A stretch of DNA of 64,000 bases from NCBI GenBank assembly GCA_021234155.1, contig JAJEKV010000005.1, positions 18,274,089-18,338,088 on the forward strand. The letters run 5' to 3'. Under the pieces are notes generated by a model. The model saw only the letters and a program-made list of their open reading frames with translations. It did not search any database and was not told the origin of the DNA. The stretch is from Isoetes taiwanensis. Taxonomy: Eukaryota > Streptophyta > Lycopodiopsida > Isoetales > Isoetaceae. Shown here one piece after another: positions 1 through 9,699 of the stretch (position 1 is its first letter; every line of letters starts with the position of its first letter). The position numbers and the translations under genes are program-made.

Positions 1-3000
1 CATAGCATTTCCTGAACTGTAAGCGTGAGAGCTTTGAGTTCTGCTTCAGTGGTGCTGATACTGTTGGTGTCTTGCTTTTGTGACTTCCAGCTGACTGGAT
101 TTCCTCCAAAAAAGGAGACATACCCTGTTAGACATTTTCTATAGTCAATGTCAGTGGAAGCCATGTCTGAATCAGAGTATAAAGTGAGTTTGGGATTCGA
201 TACTCTTGTGTATTTGAGGCCATGTGTAGCAGTCCCTTTTAGATAGCGAAGAACACGCTTTGCTGCTTTCCAATGAGCTTCTTTAGGATGTGCCATGAAC
301 CTAGATAGGACTCCGACTGCATACACAATGTCTGGACGAGTGGTAGATAAGTATAGCAAGGCACCAACAAGCTGCCTATACAATGTACCATCGACATCTT
401 CATCCTCAGTTTGCAATGTGAGCTGATGACCTGGCTCAAAAGGATTTGGAGAAGCTGTACAATCTGTCATATGATATTTGAGAAGAATTTCTGCTATGTA
501 CTTTTGTTGGGACAGAAAAATACCGTGAGATGTCTGCCAGATTTCGATGCCAAGACAGTAATGCATGAGACCTAAATCAGTGACCTCAAAGCTAGAGGTA
601 AGAGTGATTTTTGTCGATTGAATGAGATCTGCTGCATCCCCTGTCATGATGGTGTCATCCACATACAACAAAATAATGGATACCAAGTCATGGTTGAACT
701 TATAGTATAGGCTAGGATCCGCCCTGGATCTTTGGTATTGCATGTCAATGAGAAAGGCATTAATTTTCATGTTCCAACAGCGTGGTGCCTGTTTCAGACC
801 ATAAATGCTTTTTTTAAGCTTGCAAACATAATTGGGATGCTGCTTATCGATAAATCCAGGAGGCTGATCCATGTAAAGTTCCTCTGCTAAGTCTCCATTA
901 AGAAATGCAGATTTAAAGTCCATTTGATAGACTGGCCAGCCTTTGTGAGATGCTATTGAAAGAACTGCTCTCATTGTGTCCAATCGAACAACGGGAGCAA
1001 ATACTTCGTTATAATCAAACCCTTCTTCTTGAGTGTAGCCTTTGGCTACCAATCTTGCTTTATGCTTTAATATGGTTCCATCAGAATGGTACTTTGTGCG
1101 AAACAGCCACTTGGCCCCTATGATATTATGATCTGCTGGTTTAGGAACGAGTTCCCAAGTGCCCTGTTTGTGAAGCATGGAAAGTTCTTCATGCATGGCT
1201 GTTTGCCAGTGATCATACTTTGCAGCTTGAGCATATGTTTTTGGATCAGAATCAAGCAAGACTTTTGCCATCAAGGCATAATTGCATTGGTCCAATGCAA
1301 ACCGTACAGATCTGCGTGGTGCAGGATGAGCAACATTGTCTGGAGTGTGAGTAGCAGATGGTGGAGATGGAAGAGGTTCAACATATTCCAATGGCTCAAA
1401 AGCATGATAAGGGCTACGGATCCCAGTGGGAGATGCAGGTGCAAGATCAATGGGATTGTTTGATTGCATAGGCACCATGACCGTTTGGCCAGCAGGAGCT
1501 ACTGGTGGAAAGAAGCTTGTTGAACATGAGGTTTCACCATACTGTTCATTGTCAAGCAAGTTGCATATTACCTTATCATAGTCTGTTTGACCATTCTGAT
1601 AGAAGTCAGCAGAATATACGGCATCTTCTATGAATACCATGCTGCGAGAAGCAAATACTTTCTGCGATATAGGGTCATAGCATCGCCATGCTTTCATATT
1701 CGTGGTGTACCCTATAAAAATGCATTTGAGAGATCTGTCACTGAGCTTGCCATGCTTTTGCAAAATTTCTCTAGGATAGGTAGCATATCCTAGGCATCCA
1801 AACACTTTGAAGTGTGAGACATCAGGCTTTTGTCCGTACAAAGCCTCAAATGGGGTTTGTAGTTTCAATGATTTAGTGGGAGCCCTATTGGAAATGTAAA
1901 CTGCAGTAACAGCAGCCTCTGCCCAAAACTTTGGTGGCAACTGTTTGTACTTTAGCATACTCCGTGTGAGATCCAGAATGGATCTGTTTTTGCGTTCTGC
2001 TACGCCATTTTGAGAATGAGCATACGGCACTGTTAATTCCCTGTGGACGCCTTTGGCTCTTAGAAACGCATCAAACTCATGTGAGAGATATTCTTTGGCA
2101 TTATCAGACCGTAATGCCTTAATAGTTGTGGAAAATTGATTCTCAACTAGTGTACTGAAATTTTGGTAAATGGAGAAAGCTTCAGACTTAAATTTGATTG
2201 GATAAATCCATGTGTACCTACTGAAGTCATCAATAAAAAGTATGAAATACCTGCTGCCACCTAGGGATTCAATTGGCAAGTAACAAATGTCGGTATGTAT
2301 CAATTGGAGTGGTTTGTCTGCTCGATATTGTGCATAATCAGGATATGGAGCTTGGATTTGTTTGCCGAGCCTGCATGCAGCACAATGAATATCCTGATCT
2401 TTGAGAACCGGCAGACCTTTTACTATTTGATATTTTGATGCACAAACGATAGCAGATAGACCTGCATGTCCATACCTTGCATGCCATAGAGTCTCTGGAG
2501 TGTTTTGAACTGCTGCTGTACAAGATATTGCTGTGCTGTTTGTGACAGATTTGTTTTGAAGAACATAGAGACCATCACTGTTGAGAACTCCTTGAGCAAT
2601 AGGTCCGAGCTGTTGAAGATCAACATATGCTAGCGGATTCTTGTGCATGATATGCACTAGACCTCCTGTAAAGAGTACTGACAGCCCTAGTTTCTTATCA
2701 AATTCACTTACACTAAGTAAGTTAACAAGAAGGCCAGGAACAAGGATAACATCTTCAATCCTTAGAGTAAGACAATTTTCTGTTTCAATTTCAACAGTAC
2801 CTTTGGCCGCTGAATTTTCCATGTTTCCATCTGCCATCCTTACAAGGGTCTTGTCATAAGACTTAAGATTTTGGAGAAGTTTGGAATTACCTGCAAGGTG
2901 TTTAGTAGCCCCAGAGTCAATGAGCCATACGTCATCTCCTTCCAGATTTTCTGTGGCCAGATTGAGAAATTGTCTCTCCAAAACATCAATATCTATATGA

Positions 3001-3872
3001 GATACATGAGCGTTGTTTTCTTTGGCTTCCTTGGCAGGAAACTGTGCCTCGGCTGGTGCATGAGGAGACGGTTGATTCTTGCAATATTGAGCAAATTCTC
3101 GCTTTAATTTCCTGCAATGGCGCTTCATATGACCTTTGAGACCACAATACCAGCATGAGAGAGGATCTTTGTGAGAGCTAGAATCAGCTTGTGAGGAAGA
3201 CTTTGTGACAAAATTTTGTGAAGATTTATCATGCGGAGCAGAGGAAACGGAGGAAGCAGAAGAATACTTAGCTTTAGAATAGTGTGCTGCTTCTTCTTGT
3301 ATCAATTTCTTCTGCTCAATTTCAGCATCCAATAGTTGCTGCTGTAGTTGATGGAAAGAGACTTGAATTTTTGGTTGCAGCTGATAGAAATTCTTGATAT
3401 GCTGATAGTCTTTTGATAGGCCATTCAATGCATATAGGATGAGTTTGGTCTGATCAAGAGTACCACCGGCTCCATGATATTTGTCTTGAAGATCCTTCAA
3501 CTTTTGAATATAATCTCTCATATTGATACAATCTTGCAGCCTGAGATTATTCATGTTGCCTTGAAGAGAAAGCTGCATTCCATCACTTTGATTAACACAT
3601 ATATTATGAAGAATAGTGTAGGCTGCTCTAAAAGTGGTCTGATCCCTGATGTCACGCATGAAATCAGTGCAGACACATGCTCTCAAATGATTGAGAGCTT
3701 GGAAATCCTTTTTTGTTTCAGCAGGAGTAAGTGGATTCCAAGATTTATCCAACACTTCACCCAAATCCTTCAAATTAAGGTGAGTTTGAAGGGCATCTCT
3801 CCATGTAAAGTAATTGTCAGCATCAAGGACTGGATGCTGGAAATATTTCCAGGGTTCATTACTTGCAGCCAT
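1..3872 (-). CDS. Copia gag-pol polyprotein, 3'-partial at window edge
   Basis: This is the retrotransposon polyprotein. It is cleaved into a capsid-like Gag, protease, integrase and reverse transcriptase/RNase H, which copy the RNA in cytoplasmic particles and insert the cDNA. Reading from the ATG at 3872-3870 gives a Gag start MAASNEPWKYF, a zinc knuckle CWYCGLKGHMKRHC near 3120-3160, the protease motif LIDSGATKHL near 2920, and an integrase zinc-binding stretch starting WHARYGH near 2480. The integrase catalytic region contains HTDICYLP and LRSDNAKEY. The reverse transcriptase has DFKSAFLNG near 910 and YVDDTIM near 650, and RNase H begins near DSDMASTDIDYRK at about 160. All these motifs are intact in one frame. 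Copia polyproteins usually have 1300-1450 residues, so only the last few dozen are missing. The ATG is the first in frame after the primer binding site. Confidence 0.95.
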   Translation of the reverse strand, partial: MAASNEPWKYFQHPVLDADNYFTWRDALQTHLNLKDLGEVLDKSWNPLTPAETKKDFQALNHLRACVCTDFMRDIRDQTTFRAAYTILHNICVNQSDGMQLSLQGNMNNLRLQDCINMRDYIQKLKDLQDKYHGAGGTLDQTKLILYALNGLSKDYQHIKNFYQLQPKIQVSFHQLQQQLLDAEIEQKKLIQEEAAHYSKAKYSSASSVSSAPHDKSSQNFVTKSSSQADSSSHKDPLSCWYCGLKGHMKRHCRKLKREFAQYCKNQPSPHAPAEAQFPAKEAKENNAHVSHIDIDVLERQFLNLATENLEGDDVWLIDSGATKHLAGNSKLLQNLKSYDKTLVRMADGNMENSAAKGTVEIETENCLTLRIEDVILVPGLLVNLLSVSEFDKKLGLSVLFTGGLVHIMHKNPLAYVDLQQLGPIAQGVLNSDGLYVLQNKSVTNSTAISCTAAVQNTPETLWHARYGHAGLSAIVCASKYQIVKGLPVLKDQDIHCAACRLGKQIQAPYPDYAQYRADKPLQLIHTDICYLPIESLGGSRYFILFIDDFSRYTWIYPIKFKSEAFSIYQNFSTLVENQFSTTIKALRSDNAKEYLSHEFDAFLRAKGVHRELTVPYAHSQNGVAERKNRSILDLTRSMLKYKQLPPKFWAEAAVTAVYISNRAPTKSLKLQTPFEALYGQKPDVSHFKVFGCLGYATYPREILQKHGKLSDRSLKCIFIGYTTNMKAWRCYDPISQKVFASRSMVFIEDAVYSADFYQNGQTDYDKVICNLLDNEQYGETSCSTSFFPPVAPAGQTVMVPMQSNNPIDLAPASPTGIRSPYHAFEPLEYVEPLPSPPSATHTPDNVAHPAPRRSVRFALDQCNYALMAKVLLDSDPKTYAQAAKYDHWQTAMHEELSMLHKQGTWELVPKPADHNIIGAKWLFRTKYHSDGTILKHKARLVAKGYTQEEGFDYNEVFAPVVRLDTMRAVLSIASHKGWPVYQMDFKSAFLNGDLAEELYMDQPPGFIDKQHPNYVCKLKKSIYGLKQAPRCWNMKINAFLIDMQYQRSRADPSLYYKFNHDLVSIILLYVDDTIMTGDAADLIQSTKITLTSSFEVTDLGLMHYCLGIEIWQTSHGIFLSQQKYIAEILLKYHMTDCTASPNPFEPGHQLTLQTEDEDVDGTLYRQLVGALLYLSTTRPDIVYAVGVLSRFMAHPKEAHWKAAKRVLRYLKGTATHGLKYTRVSNPKLTLYSDSDMASTDIDYRKCLTGYVSFFGGNPVSWKSQKQDTNSISTTEAELKALTLTVQEML

Positions 3873-4134
3873 TGGGATTGCTCAAACCAAATTCGTGCTA
3901 GAATCTAAACCAGGGCAGCAAGATGACGACTCCAAGCACTCAGAAGTTGCAATCCCTGCAAGGTCTCATGATTCTTGCAAAACTAGCAAGAATCGGCTGT
4001 GAGATCTTCTAATGCAAGAAACCTCAGCAAGATCTGCTCAAGGTGACGAACTCCCTTCTCCTCTTTCTCGTCTCTCCAGTTGATCAATCGAAAAAAAATT
4101 GGAGAGATCCGGCGGTGCTCACTCCTTCCTCCAA

Positions 4135-4150
4135 GCCGGCTCTGATACCA
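4135..4150 (-). other. Primer binding site, initiator tRNA-Met type
   Basis: The minus strand reads TGGTATCAGAGCCGGC directly next to the LTR end. TGGTATCAGAGC is the usual plant copia match to the 3' end of initiator tRNA-Met. It fixes both the orientation and the inner edge of the LTR. Confidence 0.9.
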
Positions 4151-4391
4151 TGTAAAGTCCCTATGACTGAAAGGTGAATTGAAGGAATAGAGAAAGACCC
4201 GGAGGGAGGCGTCTACGCATGCAAAATAGAAGACCCCTAACCCTAACGTGACCATGGCCTTTATAGATAGGCCATGTCATCACCACATGTGACAAGCCCT
4301 AACCCTAACGTGACCATGGCCATGTCATCACCACATGTGACAAGGTGATATGCTGAGTCATCATAATAAGCCATATGACATGTGGCTAACA
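4151..4391 (-). repeat. LTR of the copia element
   Basis: On the minus strand the LTR starts TGTTAGCC and ends CTTTACA, giving TGT...ACA ends. The inner edge is exact because the primer binding site follows. The outer edge at 4391 was chosen from the TG dinucleotide and is less certain. Inside is an imperfect tandem duplication (about 4238-4302 and 4300-4345). Each copy contains CCCTAACCCTAACGTGACC and a CACATGTGACAAG block. The CCCTAA doublet is not the plant telomere heptamer. Confidence 0.8.
4259..4266 (-). promoter_or_regulatory. Putative TATA box of the copia LTR promoter
   Basis: The minus strand reads CTATAAAG inside the LTR, placing a start of transcription roughly 25-30 bases downstream, near 4235. 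That leaves a short R-U5 before the primer binding site. Position and sequence fit an LTR promoter. The start site is inferred. Confidence 0.55.
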
Positions 4392-4843
4392 CATGTCATA
4401 TGGTACGGTATTGAATATAACCCTTTGTTAGTTGTCGAGCTTGAACTTGATGACTGGATATGAAGAAAGTAGAGACATGATCAACAATGAGCTAGTGTTG
4501 AACCCTGTAATTCTGATTTGAGATATTTTGACAGGGTTCAAAATGCATGTCTAAGGATGGAGATCAATATATTGCAAGTCTGAAAACATAATGGCATCTC
4601 TTATATTGCACAGCTCGTATAGGCAGAAACGACATCTATAGATAAACTCCTTGTTAATCAAATAAATTTTCGTGATATTTTAATTTCATGGACATTTTAT
4701 GCAAGTGGACGGTGCAGGAATGGAAGGGGCTTAAAACACAAAAACATACCAAAGCCTTTAGCTATTATTCTTGTAAGATAGAACTGAAAACATAACCTTA
4801 TATGTGCATAATAGCAGCATTACAAGCATAGAAACAAATGGAC
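4392..4843. other. Unassigned AT-rich spacer
   Basis: This stretch lies between the copia LTR and the aegerolysin-like sequence. I see no coding frame, RNA gene or repeat in it. It may be the old 3' untranslated region of the aegerolysin-like exon, which ends at 4844. Confidence 0.4.
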
Positions 4844-5083
4844 CTAAGATTGCTGGAGGCGAGTGCCCAAGTAAGCAATCTTAACATTGATGTTGCCAAG
4901 AGGTCCGGATGTAGACCAGTCAGAAATATCGACGATGACATCGTCAGAGAAGGTCTTCTTGCTAATCTTGTTTTTGCCGGACCAAGGGCAATCGAAATAA
5001 ATCTCCACAAGCTTCTTGGCGCCTTGGACGTGGTAGAGCTCAAAGGTGCCTTCGGTGCCGCTGGGAGAGTTCTCTCGGCCAGA
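4844..5083 (-). pseudogene. Aegerolysin-like protein, C-terminal half only (partial exon or captured fragment)
   Basis: Minus-strand codons from about 5083 to a TAG at 4844 encode about 79 residues that match the C-terminal half of the aegerolysin family (PF06355). The visible signatures are a GTEGTFEL block, the family hallmark DCPW (here FDCPWSG) and a closing PLGNINVKI strand. Aegerolysins are small beta-sandwich lipid-binding proteins of about 130-150 residues, known mostly from fungi and bacteria with scattered members elsewhere. The N-terminal half is absent from the neighbouring sequence. Immediately upstream on the same strand, and in the same frame at the junction, is the C-terminus of a decayed copia polyprotein. 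The joint reads TCAGTAG and could also be an intron acceptor. Either copia sequence landed in an intron of an aegerolysin gene and lost its 3' LTR, or the retroelement picked up this exon. Without the N-terminal half it is probably not functional by itself. Confidence 0.65.
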
Positions 5084-5090
5084 GGCAGCT

Positions 5091-6995
5091 ACTGATCTCG
5101 TGGTTGGAACGTGATGAAGATCAAGCTGACCATCAAGGACCTTCTCGCGACAAAATGATAATGTGTTTCAATGTGTTTGCTGCGCCGCATGAAACACAGG
5201 ATTATTAGTAAGTTGCAAAGAGCTTTGGTTGTCACAAAAAGAGTGGAATAGTGCTGGTGTCAAAGCCTAATTCTGCAAAAGTTTGGCTAACCAAACGGCT
5301 TCAGCAGCGCAATCGCTAAGGCTTTATAATTCACCGTGCTAGAAAAGAGACTGAGGGCTGACGCTTGCTGAGCCAAGTAATGATGTTCTTACCAAGGCCA
5401 AACACATAACCTGTGGTGCTGCGTCGCAAGATCAAGACAACCAGAATGATCAGCATCTACAAAACCATGCAAAGCAGGCGACGGATCACGATATAGCAGA
5501 GGCCGCCATTAAGAGTACCTTTTAAATAAGCGAGCACTCTTTTCGCTGTTTGCCAATGGCTCTGTTTTGGACAGGCCATAAACGGCTCAACATGCCCACC
5601 GCGAAAAGAGATCTCTGGTTTGGGACTGTGAAAGGTAAATTAGTCCACCAACAAGTGAACGATACAAAGTAGCATCTACCTGAGGAGACTCATCAGAGTT
5701 GGATAACTTCAAACCAGGCTCCATGGGCTGTTTGGCAACCTTGCAATCTGTCATGTGAAATTTTGTAAGAAGATCTTGACGCATTTCTACCTTGAGACAA
5801 AGTGATGCCATCGTGAGTTTGCCAAATTTCAATCCCAAGAAAGTAATGGGACAGACCTAAGTCTGTCATAGCAAATTCATGTATAAGCCGATGCGCAATT
5901 GATCAATAAGATCATGGGCATCTCCTGTAAGCAGCAAATCATCAACGCACAACACAACAATGCAGAGAGATGTACCTTTAGTTTTAAAGTATAAATTGGG
6001 ATCTGCTGTGGAAAAAGAATAGCCATGTGCTTTAAGATAAGAATCTATCTTATGGTACCAGCACCGAGGTGCTTGTTTAAAACCCGTAGAGACTCTTCTT
6101 CAATTTACAAACCAAGTGCCCTTGCCCTTCGAGACAAAACCTTCTGGCTGCTGCATACATAAACTTCATCGGACAGGTCTCCATTCAAAAGGCACTTTGG
6201 AAGTCCATTTGATATACCGGGCCATCCTTTACTAGCTGCTAAGGCAAAATAGCGCCAAGACGGTTGACATTCTTGCAACTGGAGCAAAGACTTCATCATA
6301 ATCAATGCCATGCTGCTGAGCGAATCCTTTGGCAACAAGTCTGGCCTTATGCTTACTGAGAGAGCCATCTGCATTGTATTTGTCTTTAAAGATCCATTTT
6401 GATCCAATCGCTTTCTTCCCTTTAGGAAGGGAACGAGATCCCAAGTCTCATTCTTAATGAGCAGGTCATATTCATGTTGCATCGCAGCCACCCAATCTGG
6501 ATTGGTAAGAGCTTCAGCAAAACTAGAAGGTATGATCTTCATAGATCTTTGCCATCAAAGCATAATTACAAGTGTGCGTAACACTTGGTTGTGCATCAGA
6601 TAAGGCCTTAAGCCGCTCCAGACGCCTAAGAGGCACACCATCATCATGATTTGCAGCAGGAGGCGGGCTGAAGCAGTCCTAGAACTACTAGCAGGCTGAT
6701 TGGCAGCATGAATATCAGACAAGGCAGCAAGATAAGGATCATTTTCGTCATCATCACTATGATCACAAACGCTGGTCGGTACAGCAGCAACTGGAGCAGC
6801 ATTACTTGCATTCTGCTGAGTGTCCAAATCAAGCAAAGAATGAATATCAAAGGGCGCACCAACATCAGGCTCGAAAGCATCATAGTAGCCATCCTCCAAG
6901 AATTTGGCATCAGGACTGATCACAAGCTTCTTAGTGGCTGGGTTATAGAATTTGTAAGCTTTATATCCATCAGCACACCCAATAAATATCATCTA
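5091..6995 (-). pseudogene. Degenerate copia polyprotein (integrase C-terminus to RNase H end)
   Basis: Minus-strand frames give, in order, the integrase C-terminus (IFIGCADGYKAYKFYNP, 6992-6930), an acidic linker, and the reverse transcriptase start ([20 protein letters not shown] then [21 protein letters not shown], about 6390-6270). The later palm region follows around 6150-5850, then HMTDCKVAKQPMEPG and LYRSLVGGLIYLS (5760-5630). RNase H ends in SKHIETHYHFV and LDLHHVPTT at about 5160-5095. At least four frameshifts break the frame, including a lost base near 5150. Gag and most of integrase are missing, and the sequence is cut at about 6995 where an unrelated LTR-element fragment begins. 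No LTR follows the RNase H end. The aegerolysin-like sequence starts there instead. Confidence 0.85.
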
Positions 6996-7770
6996 CGAGA
7001 TTATGACATGGGAAGGGATTATGATTAAAAGCCAAAACAAGACTATACATGGTAAAATACATGTATGATACTTGAGGGTGTGTGAGATCCTATGATATGG
7101 CCTGCAACTATGAACATAGCTAGCGGCTATGTCTAACAACCACATATGATTATAGACTTAGGAATGGCCCACACATGTTAGTATATGTCATAGTAACATA
7201 ATAACAAAGTAACAGTCATGAATGTTGGAGAGATTGAGTAGTATTAAATACTACATTAGTGCTGATAGCAAAGATGTCGACTGTGACATCCAGATTATGC
7301 CTTGCATAAGGATAGTAGAGAATTCGTATAAGACGAGTGGGACGTCACCTGACAAGGTTTAGAAACAAGTGCTTAATGATATGTTGGTTTAGGTATAATC
7401 TAGAAGAGATAAGGATTCAAGTTATCTCAATTGTGTGGAGTTGACTATTGTTAGTAGGTACAACTTACTAAGGGACATAAAAAGAGTTTAAATCAGAGAA
7501 ATAACTAGAGTAACTCTAGCATATGTGTTGCTGTTACATTCAAAAACATCTCAAGGATGATTGGAAAAGAATGGAAATAGCAGATAATGGAAAGTTAATT
7601 ATATCCAAAGGTTCTGAATACCAATGAATAAAATTAGCATTATAGGCTGGAAACTATCAATTGGGTGCGAGAATAATGGGACATAGAGAATATCTCTTCC
7701 AATAATGGAAGAAGAAAGAAAGAAAAAAAAAAGAAAAAAAGAAAGAGTTTTTAACGTCCACGGGAATCCA
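6996..7770 (-). repeat. Fragment of the large non-coding LTR element seen again at 25270-25870
   Basis: By eye this stretch aligns in the same orientation with 25270-25870 of the palindrome's left arm and inverted with 26400-26900. Shared blocks include ACACATGTTA, AGTAGTATTAAATACTA, GACAAGGTTTA, TCTAGCATAT and ACATTCAAAAA. It is more diverged than the two palindrome arms are from each other, so it is an older copy. Its left end coincides with the truncation of the copia pseudogene. A purine tract rich in GAAA and A runs lies at 7709-7750. Confidence 0.7.
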
Positions 7771-9251
7771 ATTGACACAAGGAGTCCAAAAATGAATTGC
7801 TATATTTAACCAGTATTAAAACATCTAAAAACCATGATGTATATGATTTTTTATACATGAATTATTTGGTAGATAGAAAACCACATGCAATAGTGGTTTT
7901 CCAAAACTAGTAGTGGTTTGTAATATGGTTTTTGATGCTAGTTATCAATGCTATAATGGTTTTTAAAAACTAGTTGTGGTTTCTAGGTAGGTCCTTACAT
8001 TTTATTATGGTTAAGTAAAACTAGTAGTGGCTTGTAAAAATCACCTCAAATGGCGAGTCTCATCTACTATGCACCTGACATTAATCAACAAGGTTTTTTG
8101 GATGGCATAGTGATTTATTAAAACATTTATTTAAAGTATGGTTTTGTGGAATGAACAATAAAAAGCATTAGTCCTAGGCGACGTCAAGACAATTGCACCT
8201 TTTAGTGTTCAACCAAAATGATTTTCAGCCTAGACATTTTCAAATTTATCCATATAACCTTTTTAGAATACAAGCATGTACTTGAATGATTGAGCATATT
8301 CACATCACCACAATGGTTTTGATTAGGTAATTGCAATAGCAATATTTGCCCAAACTATCACACAAGTGAGGGTTTGCTTTTAGGGGCAATTGGAAGTGGC
8401 ACAAATGACACATTTTTGAGTAGTTTAAGTGGCAAATTGAAAGTCTATTTTCTTTAATATGGCAATACAATTATTTTGCCATTTGTGAAGCACATGTAAT
8501 AATGTTATTTAATAATTGATTGAATTGAAATTTATCGTCCTGTCCAATCTCTCGTATCCCCATAGAAACCTTCTCGAATCATGTCTACCCAAAATGGAAG
8601 TTGGGTCTCCATTTTCGTTTGATGTTTAATTTGGTGATGCCATGTGGCAATCTTTCTAATCCAGAATGGAAGTTGGGGTTCAAAAACCCTTCCAAACTGG
8701 AAAGGTGGTCCCTTATGGCATTCCCCAATACAAGTTCATCTATTTGTAATTTAATGTGGACAAAGCTGTTGACATTCTAGCCGTAATCTATATAAAATGT
8801 CATCCTAGTGAGAGGTGAGTTTGTAGTAGTCTTTTTGTGAGCCAAGTGGCACCAATGTGGTATTTTTCTTTAGTGGTGTGTCCACAATATGCCTGCATAA
8901 GTGGCAGTAATGCCCTTAGTTAGCAAGCAAACTTATTCATTAGAATTTTTTTACAGTCATTTAATTAGCAAAATTATGTCTAGTAGTATCATAATTCATT
9001 TATTTGAAGTACACGCCACAAACAAAACTACAACACCAAAAACTAAGTACTTAATGTTCGGTGGGAGCATATATTGCCTTTTCTAGGCCCAAATTATATC
9101 CAAAATGGCTCTTCGGACATGCTCTCCCCTGCATGTTTGAGATCATGCCATGTGGCAGCCAACAACATTGGACGGCGACAATTTGCTCCCAGATGACCAT
9201 TACATGGGGTGGGGTGTGGACTAGTTCGCCCTCATGAGCTCACCAAGCCCT
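7771..9251. other. AT-rich intergenic sequence, no gene seen
   Basis: There are scattered near-repeats of TAGTGGTTT around 7890-8040 and long AT-rich stretches. No frame resembles a known protein and I found no RNA gene. Confidence 0.5.
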
Positions 9252-9330
9252 GGATACCGTGGTAGGATCATTGACCGAAGTGAAGTCGTAACAAGGTAGC
9301 CATATGGGAACCTACGACTGGATTCAAGTT
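9252..9330 (+). pseudogene. Relic of the 3' end of a mitochondrial-type small-subunit rRNA gene (nuclear insert)
   Basis: GTGAAGTCGTAACAAGGTAG at 9280-9299 is the near-universal 3' end of bacterial-type small-subunit rRNA. The following bases keep the GGGAACCT and CTGGATT blocks found at the 3' end of plant mitochondrial 18S rRNA. Several differences look like C to T or G to A changes, as expected for methylated nuclear DNA. Only about 80 bases are recognisable and no other organellar sequence flanks it. It is too short and altered to be a working rRNA. A chloroplast 16S origin fits less well. Confidence 0.65.
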
Positions 9331-9597
9331 AAGAATGCATTGAGTTAGCACACGTAAGGGCCCATGGGAACACATTATCCCAATCATAATATTCTATCTT
9401 AGTGTCATTTTATTCACCATTTTGACCTAGGCTTGCATCATCCCTAACTTAATATTCTATCTTATTAACATATTCTATTAGCCTAGTCTTTTCTATTATC
9501 TTTCTATTGCCATTGTATTCACCATTGGGAATGGGACCATATTTTAAGACGCCTTTAATTTAAGGTTCTAGGAGTAGCACGTAATAGGAAGAAAGAG
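9331..9597. other. Unassigned spacer
   Basis: AT-rich spacer with repeated TATTCTAT-type words. Nothing recognised. Confidence 0.4.
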
Positions 9598-9699
9598 GTG
9601 AAAAAGCAAGTGGTAAGCAATGTTAGGCTAGACCGGAAAGTTGAATAAGGTAAAAAAGCAAGTGGTAGGCAATGTTAGGGTAGGCGGGAAAGTTGAATA
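9598..9699. repeat. Two-copy tandem repeat, about 52 bp
   Basis: The block AAAAAGCAAGTGGTA..CAATGTTAGG..GGAAAGTTGAATA occurs at 9598-9649 and again at 9650-9699 with a few substitutions. Confidence 0.8.

Larger units (their letters stand above)
1..4391 (-). mobile_element. Ty1/copia LTR retrotransposon, 5' LTR through pol, runs off left edge
   Basis: Read on the minus strand, the order is LTR (4391 to 4151), initiator tRNA-Met primer binding site, a leader of about 260 bases, then one open gag-pol frame from 3872 to the window edge. The order protease, integrase, reverse transcriptase, RNase H is the Ty1/copia order. The 3' LTR lies outside the window, so LTR identity and target duplication cannot be compared. 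The long frame has no stop or frameshift over about 1290 codons, which suggests recent insertion and possibly an autonomous element. Confidence 0.95.

Noticed and set aside
4237-4315. CCCTAACCCTAA as interstitial telomere repeat
   Set aside because: Only two hexamers per copy, not the plant heptamer CCCTAAA, and they lie inside an LTR.
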